From Lentilactobacillus kosonis (lineage in GTDB: Bacteria; Bacillota; Bacilli; Lactobacillales; Lactobacillaceae), in contig NZ_BEXA01000006.1 in NCBI RefSeq assembly GCF_003864335.1, positions 1 to 64,000 of the forward strand: 64,000 nucleotides of DNA. Reading direction: 5' to 3'. Of this stretch, positions 17,190-28,586 are shown piece by piece. A program made the position numbers and the translations under genes. The notes under the pieces were generated by a model, which saw nothing but the letters and a program-made list of their open reading frames with translations, made no database searches and was not told the DNA's origin. The stretch's first letter is position 1; each line of letters begins with the position of its first letter.

Positions 17190-18140
17190 ATGGCGGAATT
17201 TTCTCACGTTACGGTATTGCTTAATGAAGCAGTTAATGAGCTTAACGTTAGTGAAGATGGCAACTATATTGACGCTACCCTTGGGGGCGGCGGCCACACT
17301 AGCAATATTCTGAAACATTTAAATAATGGCCATCTTTATTCTTTTGACCAAGATGAAACGGCAATTAAATACAATAGTGAAAACCTTGGTGACTACATAA
17401 AAAGTAACCAATTAACATTGATTCATAGTAATTTTAGAAATTTAGCTTTGGAAATGAATCAGCGGGGAATTTCTAAAGTTGACGGGATTCTTTATGATCT
17501 TGGAGTTTCATCACCCCAATTTGATGACGCTGATCGAGGCTTTAGTTATCGGTATGATGCACGACTAGATATGCGAATGGACCAAGAACAAGCACTGGAT
17601 GCTTGGAAAGTTGTTAATGAATGGCCATACGAACAATTAGTTAGAATCTTCTTTAGATATGGTGAAGAGAAATTTTCTAAGCAAATTGCTCGTAAAATTG
17701 AAGAGCAAAGAGAACAGCAACCGATTGATACTACTGGACAATTAGTGGACATCATTAAGGAGGCCATTCCAGCTGCTGCCCGGAGACATGGGGGTCATCC
17801 GGCTAAAAAAGTATTTCAGGCCATCAGAGTGGCAGTTAATGATGAACTTTCGGCATTAGAAGATTCATTAGAGGCGGCGTTTGAGCTATTAGATGTTGGT
17901 GGTCGAATTTGTGTAATTACATTTCAGTCTTTGGAAGACAAATTAGTAAAAACGATGTTTAAAGAGAAGAGCTCTTTACCAGATGATTTACCATCTAATT
18001 TACCGATTATTCCTGAAGGGATTAAACCTAAATTTAAATTAATTACTAGGAAGCCGATTTTGCCTAGCGATGAAGAACAAGAAGCAAATCATCGATCACA
18101 TAGTGCAAAGTTAAGAGTTATTGAAAAAATTAAGGATTAG
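17190..18140 (+). CDS. rsmH: 16S rRNA m4C1402 methyltransferase RsmH
   Basis: SAM-dependent N4-methyltransferase acting on C1402 of 16S rRNA. SAM motif [10 protein letters not shown] is at about residues 29-38, the catalytic-site D-L-G-V-S-S-P-Q at 105-112, and F-Q-S-L-E-D near 250. 316 aa, normal. Second gene of the dcw cluster, 35 bases after mraZ. Confidence 0.96.
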   Translation: MAEFSHVTVLLNEAVNELNVSEDGNYIDATLGGGGHTSNILKHLNNGHLYSFDQDETAIKYNSENLGDYIKSNQLTLIHSNFRNLALEMNQRGISKVDGILYDLGVSSPQFDDADRGFSYRYDARLDMRMDQEQALDAWKVVNEWPYEQLVRIFFRYGEEKFSKQIARKIEEQREQQPIDTTGQLVDIIKEAIPAAARRHGGHPAKKVFQAIRVAVNDELSALEDSLEAAFELLDVGGRICVITFQSLEDKLVKTMFKEKSSLPDDLPSNLPIIPEGIKPKFKLITRKPILPSDEEQEANHRSHSAKLRVIEKIKD

Positions 18141-18164
18141 TATTATTAGGGGAGGATACATACT

Positions 18165-18545
18165 ATGGCACAAAATAACTTAGCAAGGGAAATTTTTCAA
18201 CAAGCAGAACCAACATATACACCAACACAACCGGTGGCACCTGCGGCGCCTAAAACGCAAACCGAGACCAAAGTCGGTATTTCAACTTTTGAAAAGGTAC
18301 TATTTGCTGTGGGTGCACTAGTTTGTGTTGCGATGATGATATTTGTGGTTTCGGCTAAGATTGCTTTAACAAATGCTCAACACGAATTACAACAAGTTGA
18401 TGATCGAATTTCGACAGTGCATAGTCAAAACACTAACTATAAGCAACAAATTGGGGAACTTCAAAGTAGCAATCGGCTAGAAAAGATTGCTAAAGATAGC
18501 GGAATGTCACTTTCTAATGCAAACATAAGGAATGTTACTAAATGA
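18165..18545 (+). CDS. ftsL: Cell division protein FtsL
   Basis: Bitopic divisome protein that forms the DivIB-DivIC-FtsL complex and activates septal peptidoglycan synthesis. 126 aa: a Pro/Thr/Ala-rich cytoplasmic part, one membrane helix (about residues 43-64) and an extracellular coiled coil (H-E-L-Q-Q-V-D-D...). Identified by this layout and by position between rsmH and the PBP gene. Its stop overlaps the next start (ATGA). Confidence 0.9.
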   Translation: MAQNNLAREIFQQAEPTYTPTQPVAPAAPKTQTETKVGISTFEKVLFAVGALVCVAMMIFVVSAKIALTNAQHELQQVDDRISTVHSQNTNYKQQIGELQSSNRLEKIAKDSGMSLSNANIRNVTK

Positions 18546-20692
18546 ACGATTCACCTAATCAAACTCAAGAAGAATTAGAAGCCAAAACGAAATCGAAAAA
18601 AAGTGGGGATGGCCCTCTTTTTCTTTTTTATTTTGGTTTTTTTTACCCTCGGATCAAGAATGTTGGTAATTGCGGTTGGTAAGAATGTTAAGAACGTAAA
18701 TTTGTCAAAGCGTGCTGAACAATTATATACGCAAACGCGAACACTGAAGGCTAAGCGGGGAACGATTTATGATGCGAACGGAAAACCAATTGCTGAAGAC
18801 ACAAGTACGTATTCAATGTATGCGGTCCTTAGCAAGAATCAGGTAGATAACGACAATAAACCATTGTATATAGTTAATAAACATAAAACTGCAAAACAGT
18901 TAGCTAAGTACATATCAATGTCGGAAAAGCAGATTTATAAAACACTAAATCCAAAGAATCAAGATACTTTCCAGGTTGAGTTTGGCAGTGCTGGAACAGG
19001 AATTTCAGTATTAACTAAAGAGAAAATTGAAGCATTAAAGTTGCCAGGAATTAATTTTGTACAACAGCAGGCTCGTTCTTACCCTAATGGAATGTTTGCA
19101 TCTAATTTAGTTGGACTAGCTACGGCTAAAGATAATGGTACGAATAATTTAACTGGCCAAATGGGAATTGAAAAGGCCTTTAATAATGAGCTGTCTGGTA
19201 AGAACGGTTATCGTGATGGCCAATATGATGTTTACGGTTATCGGTTGCCTGGTCGTAAGCAAAGGGAGCGACCAGCGAAAAATGGGGATAATGTTTATAC
19301 CACCATTGATAACCATCTACAAAATTTGATGGAAACTGAAATGAGTGCGGTTCAGGCAGAAGCTAATCCGGTTTCAATGAATGCAATCTTAATGGAAGCT
19401 AAAACGGGAAAAATCGTTGCTGTATCACAGCGGCCTTCATTCAATGCCTCAACTTTGAAGGGATTAGATACTGCATGGACTAATAATTTGGTTCAAGACT
19501 CATTTGAACCGGGATCAACGATGAAGATTTTTACAATGTCAGCTGCGATTGATTCAGGAAATTATAATGGTAATGCTCTTTATGAATCTGGTCGGTATGC
19601 GATTGATGGCAAAATTGTTCCCGATTGGAATCAAGCAGGTTGGGGGTACATTACCTATAACAAAGGATTTGCATTATCAAGTAACGTTGCGATGGCTCAT
19701 TTGGAACAACAGATGGGTGCTAATACTTGGCGGAACTACATTAAAAAATTTCAATTTATTCAGAATACGGATAGTGGGTTAGCTGGTGAAACGACTGGTA
19801 AAGTTCAATTCAAATACCCAATTGAACAGGCGGATACCGCATTTGGTCAAGGAATTGAGGTTACTGCTATGCAAATGATGCGGGCCTTATCAGGGGTTGC
19901 TAATGATGGTAAAATGATGAAGCCTTACTTCATTTCTAAAGTTACCAGCGCAAATAACAAGAAGGTAATTAAGAAGTATAGTCCCAAGGTGGTTGGCCAC
20001 CCAATTTCTTCAAATACGGCGAAAAAAGTTCGTAAGCACATGGAGGATGTTGTTTATAAGAGCTACGGAATTGGTGGCGATTATAAGATGAAAGGTTATC
20101 GAGTTGCTGCCAAAACGGGAACCGCACAAGTAAGTAATGGTGCCAGCGGTTATGCTTCTGGTGATGATAGTTATCTATATTCAGTTGCTGGAATGGTACC
20201 AGCCAAGAACCCTAAGTATGTCATGTACATTACTATGAAACAACCTAAATTAACGGGAACCAAGACTGCTACGCAGTTAATGGCACAGATTTTCAAGCCT
20301 GTTCTTAGTCGGGCTCTTCAGAGTTCAAATGGGGGAGAAAACGTTAGTGTTAGGACGGTTCCAGAAACGGAATTCAAATCGGTTGATACAGCAAAAAATT
20401 GTTAACTGATAAGGAGTTTGATGTTTCCGTTATTGGTAATGGTAATTTGGTATCAAAGCAATCAATTGTTGCTGGCACCAAAATCAAAGGTGATCAGCGG
20501 GTGATTTTGATTACTAATGGTAACTTGACGATGCCAAGAATTATCGGTTGGCAGAAGGCCGATGTTGAACGACTTTGCAAATTGACTGGTCTTAAACTTG
20601 AGGCGACAGGCTCAGGATACGCTGATAGCCAAAGCATTACGGCCTCCGAAGCAATCAAAGAAAATAAAGTATTAAAAGTAAATTTTGAATAA
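18542..20692 (+). CDS. pbpB: Septal penicillin-binding protein Pbp2B/Pbp2x with PASTA domains (two frame breaks)
   Basis: Class B transpeptidase that cross-links septal peptidoglycan. It has an N-terminal membrane helix, a dimerisation domain, a transpeptidase domain with the active serine in G-S-T-M-K, S-S-N and K-T-G-T-A, then two PASTA domains. ATG 18542 overlaps the ftsL stop. Frame breaks: the A7 run at 18596-18602 has one base too many (or two too few), and A6 at 20393-20398 is one short. Repaired length is about 716 aa. Without the second repair both PASTA repeats would be lost. The first break is less certain; a GTG start at 18603 would give a shorter cytoplasmic tail. Confidence 0.92.
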
Positions 20693-20713
20693 TTAAAAGG
20701 ATGGAAGACAATA

Positions 20714-21673
20714 ATGAATAATTGGTTAATACCACCAATTCTTGGATTTTTAATAACAGCGTTAGGAATGCCAAGCTTAATTAAGTATTTTAGAAATAAG
20801 AAAGAGGGGCAAATGATTCGTGAAGAAGGCCCTTCTTGGCACGAAAAGAAATCTGGAACCCCCACTATGGGTGGTATTTTGTTTATCATTGCCATCACTC
20901 TGGCTGACTTGGTTTATGGTGGTATTAGTGGATTACTCAGTCCATCACTATTGATTCTTTTGTTTGTACTAGTATGTTTTGGATTACTGGGGATGTTCGA
21001 TGACAGTATCAAAATTTTCAAGCGGCAAAATGAAGGATTAAAGGCATGGCAAAAAATGTTTGGTCAAATTGTGATTTCGGTTATTTTTGCTTGGGTTTAT
21101 ATTGCCGAAGGCTTTCCAATGGCCATCAAAATCCCGTTTGCAGGCGACTGGAATATTGGTTATTTTTATATACTGTTTGTTATCTTCTGGCTTGTTGGCT
21201 TTTCTAATGCGGTTAATCTAACTGATGGATTAGATGGCCTAGTTTCCGGTTTAGGCATCATTGCTTTTACAGCCTATGCAGTTATTGCGAATATGCAGCA
21301 TCAAATTGATGTTATGGTGTTCTGTATTACTGTGGTTGGTGCGTTGATTGGTTTCTTTATTTTTAACCACAAACCAGCAAAAATTTTCATGGGCGACATG
21401 GGATCATTAGCTTTAGGTGGATCAATTGCTGCGGTATCAATTTTATTACACCATGAATTTTCATTATTAATCATTGGACTTGTGTTTGTACTTGAAACAA
21501 TGAGTGTAATGATTCAAGTTGCATCATTTAAGTTAACTGGTAAGCGAGTATTCAAAATGACGCCAATCCATCATCATTTTGAAATGCTTGGATGGTCGGA
21601 ATGGAAAGTTGATTTAACTTTTTGGGGAATTGGGCTAATTATGGCAATTCTCGCAATCATTACAATTGTCTAA
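20714..21673 (+). CDS. mraY: Phospho-MurNAc-pentapeptide transferase MraY
   Basis: Ten-helix membrane enzyme that makes lipid I from UDP-MurNAc-pentapeptide and undecaprenyl phosphate. Conserved signatures: [23 protein letters not shown] and the histidine cluster P-I-H-H-H-F-E. 319 aa, as usual. Followed by a small hairpin terminator before murD. Confidence 0.96.
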   Translation: MNNWLIPPILGFLITALGMPSLIKYFRNKKEGQMIREEGPSWHEKKSGTPTMGGILFIIAITLADLVYGGISGLLSPSLLILLFVLVCFGLLGMFDDSIKIFKRQNEGLKAWQKMFGQIVISVIFAWVYIAEGFPMAIKIPFAGDWNIGYFYILFVIFWLVGFSNAVNLTDGLDGLVSGLGIIAFTAYAVIANMQHQIDVMVFCITVVGALIGFFIFNHKPAKIFMGDMGSLALGGSIAAVSILLHHEFSLLIIGLVFVLETMSVMIQVASFKLTGKRVFKMTPIHHHFEMLGWSEWKVDLTFWGIGLIMAILAIITIV

Positions 21674-21675
21674 CT

Positions 21676-21699
21676 AAACTGGATTTTATCCAGTTTTTT
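21676..21699 (+). terminator. Weak intrinsic terminator inside the dcw cluster
   Basis: Nine-bp stem AAACTGGAT/ATCCAGTTT with a 3-base loop and a TTTTTT end that partly overlaps the stem. It lies between mraY and murD and may lower expression of the downstream genes. Confidence 0.6.
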
Positions 21700-21739
21700 A
21701 TTATATTTAACATTAAAGTTATTTCGAAGGGATAAAGCC

Positions 21740-23119
21740 ATGAAAATGATTGAAGATTATAAACAAAAACATGTATTAGTATTGGGAGCTGGAAAGAGCG
21801 GAACCAATGCGGCAAAGGTCCTTAGAGAATTAGGCGCAATTGTCACGCTAAATGACTCTAAGCCAAGAACTGAACTGCCTGAATTAGATGAGATTGAAGA
21901 ATTAGGAATCGAAACGGTTACTGGGGGACATCCCGCTGATTTAATTGCTCGTGCCTTTGATGTAATAGTAAAAAATCCAGGAATTAATTATGAGAATCCG
22001 GTGGTAGTTGCTGCCGAAAGTAAGAGTACTCCCATCATTACCGAGGTCGAATTAGCCGCCAAAATTACCGATGCTGAAATCATTGGTGTAACTGGAAGCA
22101 ACGGTAAAACAACAACGGTTACCATGATTACAGATATTCTTAATCAAAACCGCGAAAAGGGGAGAGCTTACGCCGCCGGAAATATTGGAATTTCTGCCAC
22201 CGCGGTTGCCCAAAAGCGACTAAGGACGACACAATTGTGATGGAGCTCTCTAGTTTTATGTTACTAGGTATTAAAGAACTTCATCCCCATGTTGCAGTCC
22301 TAACTAATATTTTCTCAAATCATTTGGATTACCATAAAACTCGAGAAAACTATGTTAATGCCAAAATGCGGATTACGATGAATCAAACCGCTGATGATTT
22401 TTTTGTGGTTAATTTTGATAATGATGAATGGAAACAACTAAGCGAACAATCCAAAGCGACAGTTGTCCCATTTGCCAGAGAGTCAATCACTGATAAGGGA
22501 GCTTATGAACGCGATGGTAAGCTATACTACAATGATGAATTTATTATGGATGCTGACGATATTAAAGTTCCTGGTAAGCAAAATGTTGAAAACGCCCTCG
22601 CTGCAATTGCAACTGCTAAAGCATTAGGAAAATCAAACTTTGCAATTACCACGGTCCTTGAAACGTTTAAGGGTGTTCGTCACCGGTTACAATTTGTATT
22701 GGAATCAGATGGTCGAAGATTTTATAACGATTCTAAGGCTACTGATATCGAAGCAACCCAGATTTGCTTTGGAGGGGTTTGATCGACCAATCGTTTGGAT
22801 TGCTGGTGGTCTTGATCGTGGTTATAAATTTGATAAGTTAGTTCCACAAATCCGGGATCACGTTAAAGCCGCAGTGTTGTATGGGGAAACTAAGGAATTG
22901 TTATTAGATGCGGTTAAACAAGCTGGTATTGAAAATGTGTCAGTTGTTGATACCTTAGCCGAAGCCGTCCCCAAGGCCTATGCTTATAGTGAAAGCGGCG
23001 ATATCGTACTCCTTTCACCGGCCAATGCTAGTTGGGATCAATTCAAGACGTTTGAAGAACGTGGTGACCAATTCATTACGGAAGTAGAGCATCTGACGCA
23101 TAAACGGGAGGAAGCATAA
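21740..23119 (+). CDS. murD: UDP-MurNAc-L-Ala:D-Glu ligase MurD (two frame breaks)
   Basis: Cytoplasmic Mur ligase that adds D-glutamate to UDP-MurNAc-L-alanine using ATP. The P-loop [10 protein letters not shown] is near residue 115 and N-D-S-K-A-T-D near 325. Breaks: A4 at 22212-22215 lacks one A (repair gives [15 protein letters not shown]), and T3 at 22763-22765 has one extra T (repair gives [12 protein letters not shown]). Repaired length about 459 aa, normal. AAGGGA precedes ATG 21740. The gene is essential, so sequence error is far more likely than inactivation. Confidence 0.93.
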
Positions 23120-24209
23120 TGAGATTAATTATTTCTGGTGGTGGAACTGGCGGTCATATTTATCCAGCATTAGCGGTTATTGAGGATTTACTACAACAAG
23201 AACCGGATTCGGAAATTCTCTATGTCGGTTCAGAGCGAGGATTAGAAGGCGGGATTGTTAAAAAACAAGGGATTAAATTTATTCCACTGGAAATTCAAGG
23301 CTTTAAGCGTTCATTATCCATAGAGAATTTTAAAACCGTTTCACTTTTTTTAAAGAGTGTTAAAAAATCTAAGCAAATTATCAGGGATTTTAGACCTGAT
23401 GTTGTCATTGGTACTGGTGGGTATGTATCAGGAGCAGTAGTATATGCTGCTGCCAGAATGAAGGTGCCAACCTTGATTCATGAGCAAAATAGTGTCGTAG
23501 GCCTTACCAATAAATTTCTAAGTAGGTTTGTTGATAAAATTGGGGTCGGATTTGAAGCTGCTAAAGGACAATTTCCAGCAAAGAAAGTTGAATTTGTGGG
23601 TAATCCTCGAGCTCAACAAGTTGCAAATATGAAATCGGATTTTAAATGGTCTAGTATCGGATTATCAGATGATAAACGGACCGTCCTAATTTTTGGTGGT
23701 AGTCAGGGAGCTCCTAGAATTAATTCAGCAGTTGTTGATACAATTACTAAATTTAGTCAAAGAGATTATCAGGTTGTGTTTGTAACGGGTCAAAAACGTT
23801 ATGATGGAATTATGCAAGAACTAACTAACATTAAGGTTGCTGATAATGTTAAAGTTTTGCCATACATTGACAACATGCCTTCGGTTTTACCAAAAGTTGA
23901 TTTGATTGTTGGTCGATCTGGCGCAACTAGTATTGCGGAAATTACGGCTTTGGGAATTCCAGCCATTTTAATTCCAAGCCCTTACGTCACGGCAGATCAC
24001 CAAACGAAAAATACACTTAGTTTGGTAGAAAATGATGCGGCATTGATGATTAAAGAACCAGAATTAAATGGGGAATCCCTATTAAAGAGTATTGATCACT
24101 TAATGCTTGATAACCAGCAGCGTGAACATATGGCGGAACAGTCGAAAAAAATGGGGGTTGTTGATTCGGCGATCGGGTACTTAACTTAGCGAGGTCAATC
24201 AATAAGTAG
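23119..24209 (+). CDS. murG: Lipid II synthase MurG (probable frame break at 3' end)
   Basis: GT28 glycosyltransferase that adds GlcNAc to lipid I at the inner membrane face. [12 protein letters not shown] is at residues 7-18, and the UDP-GlcNAc site includes [10 protein letters not shown]. The start shares its first base with the murD stop. The frame ends at 24189, but adding one G near 24172 extends it to [13 protein letters not shown], the usual MurG C-terminal helix, with a stop at 24207-24209 (about 363 aa). The unrepaired 356-aa form is also plausible. Confidence 0.92.
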
Positions 24210-24229
24210 CCATTTAAGGGGAAAGTTCG

Positions 24230-25150
24230 ATGGCAAAAAAGAAAAAAGAAACAGAAGAACTAACACCTTGGGAACGGTTAAATACCGAAAACCAGGTAGA
24301 AAAGCAGAAACGCCAAAAAAAGAATAATCGGCAGCATGTTAAAATTCCTAAACTAAACCTTAGTAACTTTCAAGTTGATAACTTGAAGCGATTATCGCCA
24401 CTACTGGTTTTATTAATCTTAGGGTTGATGATTTGTTTATTTTTTATTACTCCGTATAGTCGAGTCAACAAAGTGACTATTACTGGTAATGAGATGATTT
24501 CGACCGCAGGAATTAAAAAATATACAACCATCAAACCACAGGAATCGATGATTAAAATTTGGGGTCATAAACGGGCATTAGCTAGCGAGCTAAAGGATAA
24601 AAGCCAACGGTTAGAATCAGTAACTGTTAATACAGCTAACTTTAATAACGTCAACATCAAGGTTAAAGAATATCCGACGATTGGTTATTTATATGTTGAT
24701 CGCGGTTATGAGCCAATTTTAGAGAGCGGCGTGATTTTAAGAAGCAAAGTGCTTAATCCTAATGCCGATTATCCAATTGTGAAAAATTTTAAAGATCCGC
24801 AAATTCTTAAGCGATGTTTGGCACAGTATAAAAAGATTCAGCCAAATGTTCGAGCCAATATTGTTACCGTTAATTATTCACCGACTAAGTTGAATAAGGA
24901 TCGAGTCGTTTTGAAAATGCATGATCAGAATGTGGTTTTAGGTACTATTAAAACCTTTGGCAATAAGATGAATTACTATCCTAGCATGGCACAAAAGCTT
25001 ACTACTAAAAGTATTATTGACATGCAAGTTGGAGCTTATTCGTATCCAATGAGTAGTAAGAAAAGTTCTACATCTGGCACCGCTTCCAAAAAATCAAAAG
25101 TAAGAGCTACTAAGAAAAAACAGAACACCCGTTCCGTTACTGATAGATAA
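24230..25150 (+). CDS. divIB: Cell division protein DivIB/FtsQ
   Basis: Bitopic divisome protein. 306 aa: a highly basic cytoplasmic segment, a membrane helix (about 57-76), an extracellular POTRA domain starting Y-S-R-V-N-K-V-T-I-T-G-N and a beta domain (V-K-E-Y-P-T-I-G-Y-L-Y), then a Ser/Thr/Lys-rich tail. Position between murG and ftsA is standard. Confidence 0.93.
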   Translation: MAKKKKETEELTPWERLNTENQVEKQKRQKKNNRQHVKIPKLNLSNFQVDNLKRLSPLLVLLILGLMICLFFITPYSRVNKVTITGNEMISTAGIKKYTTIKPQESMIKIWGHKRALASELKDKSQRLESVTVNTANFNNVNIKVKEYPTIGYLYVDRGYEPILESGVILRSKVLNPNADYPIVKNFKDPQILKRCLAQYKKIQPNVRANIVTVNYSPTKLNKDRVVLKMHDQNVVLGTIKTFGNKMNYYPSMAQKLTTKSIIDMQVGAYSYPMSSKKSSTSGTASKKSKVRATKKKQNTRSVTDR

Positions 25151-25190
25151 GGATTTTGAAGTCTAATTATCTTTTTTTATTGAATCGGTA

Positions 25191-25201
25191 TGTGGTAGAA
25201 T
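25191..25201 (+). promoter_or_regulatory. Extended -10 promoter upstream of ftsA
   Basis: TGTGGTAGAAT, identical over 11 bases to the core of the mraZ promoter, 49 bases before ftsA. It gives ftsA-ftsZ a separate promoter. The next bases (TTGGAATG) also resemble those after the mraZ core (GTGAATG). Confidence 0.6.
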
Positions 25202-25249
25202 TGGAATGTATTAAAATTAATTAATAGTGTGGAGGTTCCTTACATAATT

Positions 25250-26560
25250 ATGGATAATTCAGGTTTATATGTGGGACTTGATATAGGAACCACCTCAATA
25301 AAAGTGATTGTTGCAGAAAAAGTAAAAGGGCAATTGAACGTTATTGGTGTGGGGAATGAGCCATCTAATGGTTTAAGCCGTGGTGTTATTGTCGATATCG
25401 ACCAAGCGGCAGAAGCAATTAGGGGTGCAGTAGATCAAGCTCAAGAAAAAGCAAGTATTGAAATTAAAGATGTAATTGTTGGCGCACCAGCTAACATGTT
25501 AAAAATTGAACCATGCAATGGATTGATTACAATTGATGATCGTTCTCGGGAGATTACTGCTGAAGACGTCAGAAATGTCGCTTCTTCAGCAATGGGGACT
25601 AGTTTACCTCAAGAACGTGAAGTGGTTGATATTCAACCTGAAGAATTTATTGTCGACGGATTTGATGGAATCAAAGATCCTCGTGGAATGGTCGGAGTCA
25701 GACTTGAAATGCGAGGTAAGTTAATTACTGGTTCTAAAGGCATCATGCATAACTTACAAAAGGCAGTTGAAAAGGCTGGCTTAAATATTCAGTCAATGAT
25801 CCTAACACCGTTAGCTGAAAGCCATCAGCTTTTAAATGATGGTGAACAAGATTTTGGAACGATTATTGTTGATTTGGGTGGTGGACAAACCACGGCCACG
25901 GTATTCCATGATCACCAACTTAAGTTTGCGACGACTGATCCAGAAGGTGGGGAATATATCACTAAGGATATTTCTATCGTATTAAATTCATCGATGAGCA
26001 ATGCTGAAAAGTTAAAACGTGATTATGGTTACGCTGATTCACTTCAAGCATCTGCTGATAATGAATTTCCCGTGGAAGTTGTGGGTCAATCAGAACCAAC
26101 ATATGTTGATGAAAAGTACCTAGCTGAGATTATTGAAGCTCGATTGAGTCAAGTTTTTGATCGGCTCAAGGATCAACTGGAGCAAGTGTCTGCTTTAGAG
26201 TTGCCTGGTGGCATCGTCTTGACTGGTGGAGTTGCTGCTTTGCCAGGAATCGCCGATTTGGCGGCGGATCAGTTTAACACCAACGTTAGGGTTTATATTC
26301 CTGATCAAATGGGCCTAAGACACCCATCATTCTCATCAGTATTGTCATTGGTTTCATATTATTCAGACTTATCAGATATTCAACTAACAGTTAGATCAGC
26401 AGTCAGTGCAACAATGACCGCGGTACCTAAGGTAGTAGAACGGAGCTCTCAACCAACAAGTAGTAAGCCTGTTGCTCAGAATGATTCAAAACATCAAAAA
26501 AACAATAAAAAGAAGCGTGGAGAAGGCATTAAAAACTTCTTCAGTGATTTCTTCGATTAG
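25250..26560 (+). CDS. ftsA: Cell division protein FtsA
   Basis: Actin-like ATPase that tethers FtsZ to the membrane. [11 protein letters not shown] is at residues 7-17, D-L-G-G-G-Q-T-T in the middle and T-G-G-V-A-A-L-P-G later. The C-terminal amphipathic helix I-K-N-F-F-S-D-F-F is the membrane anchor. ATG 25250 gives the family start M-D-N-S-G-L-Y-V-G, though GGAGG is 14 bases away, an unusually long spacing. The in-frame GTG at 25229 overlaps that site and is unlikely. 436 aa. Confidence 0.95.
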   Translation: MDNSGLYVGLDIGTTSIKVIVAEKVKGQLNVIGVGNEPSNGLSRGVIVDIDQAAEAIRGAVDQAQEKASIEIKDVIVGAPANMLKIEPCNGLITIDDRSREITAEDVRNVASSAMGTSLPQEREVVDIQPEEFIVDGFDGIKDPRGMVGVRLEMRGKLITGSKGIMHNLQKAVEKAGLNIQSMILTPLAESHQLLNDGEQDFGTIIVDLGGGQTTATVFHDHQLKFATTDPEGGEYITKDISIVLNSSMSNAEKLKRDYGYADSLQASADNEFPVEVVGQSEPTYVDEKYLAEIIEARLSQVFDRLKDQLEQVSALELPGGIVLTGGVAALPGIADLAADQFNTNVRVYIPDQMGLRHPSFSSVLSLVSYYSDLSDIQLTVRSAVSATMTAVPKVVERSSQPTSSKPVAQNDSKHQKNNKKKRGEGIKNFFSDFFD

Positions 26561-26589
26561 GAATATCAACAAACGGAGGTAGTAAAGTT

Positions 26590-27878
26590 ATGGAATATTC
26601 ACTTGATTCCGCACAAAGTCATGGTGCGAAAATTAAAGTATTTGGAGTCGGTGGTGGTGGTAGTAACGCCGTTAACCAAATGATTAGCCAAGATGTTAAA
26701 GGCGTTGAATTTATCGTTGCCAATACTGATGTCCAAGCATTGGAAACATCTAAGGCAGAAACTCGAATTCAATTAGGACCTAAACTAACCAGAGGATTAG
26801 GGGCAGGTTCTAATCCTGAAATTGGTCAAAAAGCTGCTGAAGAAAGCGAAGAAGCAATCACTGAAGCACTTGAGGGTGCTGACATGGTATTTGTTACTGC
26901 AGGAATGGGCGGAGGTACTGGTAACGGTGCTGCCCCGGTTGTTGCCAAAATTGCTAAAGACTCTGGTGCTTTAACCGTTGGGGTAGTTACTCGTCCATTT
27001 AGTTTTGAAGGACCTAAACGGTCTAAATATGCTGATGATGGGGTAGCTCAATTAAAAGAAAATGTTGATACCTTAATTGTTATTTCTAACAACCGATTAC
27101 TAGAAATGGTTGATAAGAAGACGCCAATGATGGAAGCCTTTAAAGAAGCCGACAATGTGTTGCGCCAAGGTGTCCAAGGTATTTCCGACTTAATTACTAG
27201 TCCGGGATATGTTAACTTGGATTTTGCTGACGTTAAGACAACTATGTCTAACCAGGGATCAGCTCTTATGGGAGTCGGAACTGCAATGGTGAGAACCGGA
27301 CAGCTGAGGCGACTAAGAAAGCTATTTCGTCACCACTACTTGAGGTTTCAATTGATGGTGCAGAGCAAGTATTGCTTAATATTACTGGTGGTCCAGACTT
27401 GTCATTGTTTGAAGCACAAGATGCTTCAGATATCGTATCCCAAGCTGCTACTAGTGACGTTAACATTATTTTCGGTACTTCAATCGATGAAAACCTTGGG
27501 GATGAGGTACGGGTAACTGTAATTGCTACGGGAATCGATAGACGTCGTGATCAACAACAACGTGGTAGCCGGCTCCGTTCAACCAACAGATTTACAAGCC
27601 CTCAACAAACTAATAATCAACCAAATCAAATGACTGATCGTGATGTTAATGCAGCTACTGATCGTCAAGTAAATGAAGACCCACTTGGTAATTGGGATAT
27701 TCGTAACCAACCTTCTAGTTCGCGTTCAGATACTTCAGACAATAGTCAATTTAATAACGTTGAAAAACGAGATTTTGATCCATTCCAAGCTGATACACCA
27801 GCCGATGATCAAATTAACGATAATGGTGACAGTGACGATGATGTTCCACCATTCTTGAAGCACCGCCGTAATCGCTAA
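26590..27878 (+). CDS. ftsZ: Cell division GTPase FtsZ (one frame break)
   Basis: Tubulin-like GTPase that forms the Z ring. G-V-G-G-G-G-S-N-A is at about residue 20 and the tubulin signature G-G-G-T-G-N-G at about 107. The frame is lost after G-V-G-T-A because one A is missing at 27285-27286. Repair gives [16 protein letters not shown] and joins the distal half, including the variable linker and the C-terminal [10 protein letters not shown] peptide that binds FtsA and SepF. Repaired length about 429 aa. Essential gene, so the break should be an error. Confidence 0.96.
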
Positions 27879-27924
27879 TTAATAAAGGTTCGATTGCTAG
27901 GATTTGCGTTTGAAAGGAGCCGCT

Positions 27925-28269
27925 ATGTCACAAAAATTCAATCTTGCTAACTTTTTTGGTGTTGAAAATGAACAACCTCAAAAGCCTCAGCAAAACAGAA
28001 ATAATGTCGTGCCAATGGCACCTAAAGAACCAATGAAAAGTGAATTGATTATTTGTACCCCTGCTAACTATTCTGATACTGACGAGATTGCTCAGAAGTT
28101 GATGGATGGGGTTGCTGTAATTGTACAATTCAATAAGTTAGATTCTAACTCAGCAGCAAGAATGGTTGATTTTTTAAACGGGATTGTTTATGCAATCAAC
28201 GGTTCTATCACAAGACTGGAACAAAATATTTTTATTTGTACTCCAGCCAATTTTAAAGTTTCTAAGTAG
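27925..28269 (+). CDS. sepF: Cell division protein SepF
   Basis: Membrane-binding FtsZ partner that shapes the septum. 114 aa with an N-terminal amphipathic helix (M-S-Q-K-F-N-L-A-N-F-F-G), a short Gln/Asn/Pro linker and the SepF domain (R-M-V-D-F-L-N-G-I-V-Y-A-I-N-G). ATG 27925 follows AAAGGAG by about five bases. Somewhat shorter than the usual 140-150 because the linker is short. Confidence 0.93.
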   Translation: MSQKFNLANFFGVENEQPQKPQQNRNNVVPMAPKEPMKSELIICTPANYSDTDEIAQKLMDGVAVIVQFNKLDSNSAARMVDFLNGIVYAINGSITRLEQNIFICTPANFKVSK

Positions 28270-28292
28270 TTTGTACTTTAAGGAGAAATTAG

Positions 28293-28568
28293 TTGGTAAC
28301 AATCATAAGTTATATCGTTACGATTCTGGCAAGATTAATTAATTTATACATGATTTTAATTATGGTTTACGCACTATTAAGTTGGTTTCCTGGTGCGTAT
28401 AGTTCCACATTAGGGCGTTGGCTTGCTAAAATCGTTGAGCCATACCAGAGTATGTTTAATTTTGCTTCATTTGGAATGCTAAGCTTTGCGCCAGTGGTGG
28501 CAATTTTGGTCCTGTATTTCATTCAAATGGGGATAATTTATCTTGGTAAATTACTGATTGGAATCTAA
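28293..28568 (+). CDS. YggT-family membrane protein (YlmG)
   Basis: 91 aa with two long hydrophobic stretches and the YggT-family L-S-W-F-P-G-A between them. YlmG-type proteins affect division-site or nucleoid organisation, but the mechanism is unknown. TTG 28293 is used because AAGGAGA lies about seven bases before it. Standard position between sepF and ylmH. Confidence 0.88.
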   Translation: MVTIISYIVTILARLINLYMILIMVYALLSWFPGAYSSTLGRWLAKIVEPYQSMFNFASFGMLSFAPVVAILVLYFIQMGIIYLGKLLIGI

Positions 28569-28586
28569 GTAACGGGGGAGTAAAAG

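Noticed and set aside
18603-18662. GTG 18603 as the true start of pbpB
   Set aside because: It is possible, but the ATG overlapping the ftsL stop and its 18 plausible cytoplasmic codons fit the family better; kept only as an alternative.
21740-23119. murD as a pseudogene or as three separate genes
   Set aside because: The pieces join into one full-length ligase with single-base repairs, and the gene is essential in the same cluster as intact genes.
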